Shown here: positions 4,843 through 5,367 of the stretch, one piece after another
Layout: each line of letters opens with the position of its first letter
Position numbering within the stretch: position 1 is the first letter of the stretch
From: Hyphomicrobiales bacterium
GTDB lineage: Bacteria; Pseudomonadota; Alphaproteobacteria; Rhizobiales; Xanthobacteraceae
DNA: 5,367 nucleotides
Reading direction: 5' to 3'
Assembly: GCA_016201085.1 (NCBI GenBank)
Contig: JACQDO010000480.1
Location: 1 to 5,367 of the forward strand
Made by a program: the position numbers and the translations under genes
The notes under the pieces: generated by a model
Told to the model about the DNA's origin: nothing
Database searches by the model: none
The model's input: the letters and a program-made list of their open reading frames with translations, nothing else

Positions 4843-5367
4843 ATGAACCTCGTGAGATGGTGGTCGGGACTGGTGGTGGCCTTCGTGCTGCTTGCCATCC
4901 TGCGGATCTATCTGCCGCTGCCTTTCGCCATCGAGATCATCATCTTCTCGATCTATACGCTGGGCTGCAGCTTCCTGCTCGGGCGTGTCGGCTTCATCTC
5001 GTTCGGCCAGCCGGCCTATCTGGCGATCGGCGCCTACGCCACCGCATTCTATCTGTTTTACTTCGGCACCAATCCCTATATCGGCCTCTTGGTCGGCATC
5101 GTCGTCGGTTTTGTCGGCGCGCTCGCGGTCGGCCCGCTGCTGGTGCGGCTGCGCGGCGACTATTTCGCGCTGGTCAATCTCGCGCTGGCGGTGATCATCT
5201 ATTACCTGATGCAGAAGGTGCTGGCCGACATCACGCACGGCGACAACGGGCTGTGGTACTTGACCAACATGACGTCGACGCCGGTCTTGGACCTGACGCG
5301 GCCCGACCAGTTCTTCATCTTCGCCTTCATCGTCGCCTTCGCGGTCTGGGCGTTCTTCAAATATCTC
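4843..5367 (+). CDS. livM: LivM-like ABC transporter permease (partial, cut by window end)
   Basis: The frame is open from ATG 4843 to the right edge (175 codons, no stop), so the C-terminal part is missing; full LivM proteins usually have about 300 to 400 residues. It encodes an inner-membrane permease subunit forming half of the transport channel. Hydrophobic segments appear at about residues 8-28, 30-48, 56-76, 79-100, 107-125 and 155-173. Family landmarks are LGRVGFISFGQPAYLAIGAYA (46-66, matching the LivM G-x-x-S-x-G-x-A-x-x-x-I-G-A-Y pattern), LRGDYFALVNLALA (103-116, the conserved cytoplasmic segment) and THGDNGL (131-137, the counterpart of TGG-DGL). Directly preceded by both ATPase genes. 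The order binding protein, ATPases, permease differs from the E. coli order, where permeases precede ATPases, so a LivH-type permease is expected to the right. Confidence 0.92.
   Translation, partial: MNLVRWWSGLVVAFVLLAILRIYLPLPFAIEIIIFSIYTLGCSFLLGRVGFISFGQPAYLAIGAYATAFYLFYFGTNPYIGLLVGIVVGFVGALAVGPLLVRLRGDYFALVNLALAVIIYYLMQKVLADITHGDNGLWYLTNMTSTPVLDLTRPDQFFIFAFIVAFAVWAFFKYL

Noticed and set aside
1..5367. CRISPR arrays, insertion sequences, tRNA/rRNA genes, phage or defence genes
   Set aside because: No direct repeat series, transposase-like frame, terminal repeats or RNA gene signatures seen; base composition looks even across the window.

Overview
The window reads as a piece of a high-GC alphaproteobacterial chromosome. 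The GC-rich third codon positions, rhizobial-style liv-type ABC transporter genes, an FNR/FixK-type palindrome and GTG/ATG starts behind short purine-rich ribosome sites fit a Rhizobiales member (Bradyrhizobium/Rhodopseudomonas-like). This placement is an inference; there is no rRNA or other marker gene to fix it.

Layout. The left part runs on the minus strand. It starts with a possible 5' end of a hydrophobic protein leaving the window (1-69). Next comes an 85-residue membrane protein with a proline-rich tail (113-370), then about 170 bases with no gene (371-543), then a zinc-dependent medium-chain alcohol dehydrogenase (544-1707). A divergent control region follows (1708-1978). It holds a perfect FNR/FixK-like palindrome, a second perfect palindrome abutting it, and a 12-bp inverted repeat between these and the dehydrogenase start. 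The right part runs on the plus strand as one transporter operon: a periplasmic binding protein (1979-3226), an intergenic stretch with a strong hairpin (3227-3332), a LivG-like ATPase (3333-4127), a LivF-like ATPase overlapping it by four bases (4124-4819), and a LivM-like permease cut by the window end (4843-5367). A second permease of the LivH type is expected beyond the right edge.

How the genes may work together. The plus-strand genes encode a branched-chain amino acid/amide-type (HAAT family) uptake system. The substrate cannot be read from the sequence; it could be an amino acid, an amide, or an organic or aromatic acid. The divergent dehydrogenase shares the control region and may oxidise an alcohol related to the imported compound, possibly under low oxygen if the FNR-like box is functional. 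The hairpin after the binding-protein gene fits the usual excess of binding protein over membrane components.

The genes themselves are members of known families and I see no new protein system. The parts worth a second look are the stacked palindromes of the divergent promoter and the small proline-tailed membrane protein.
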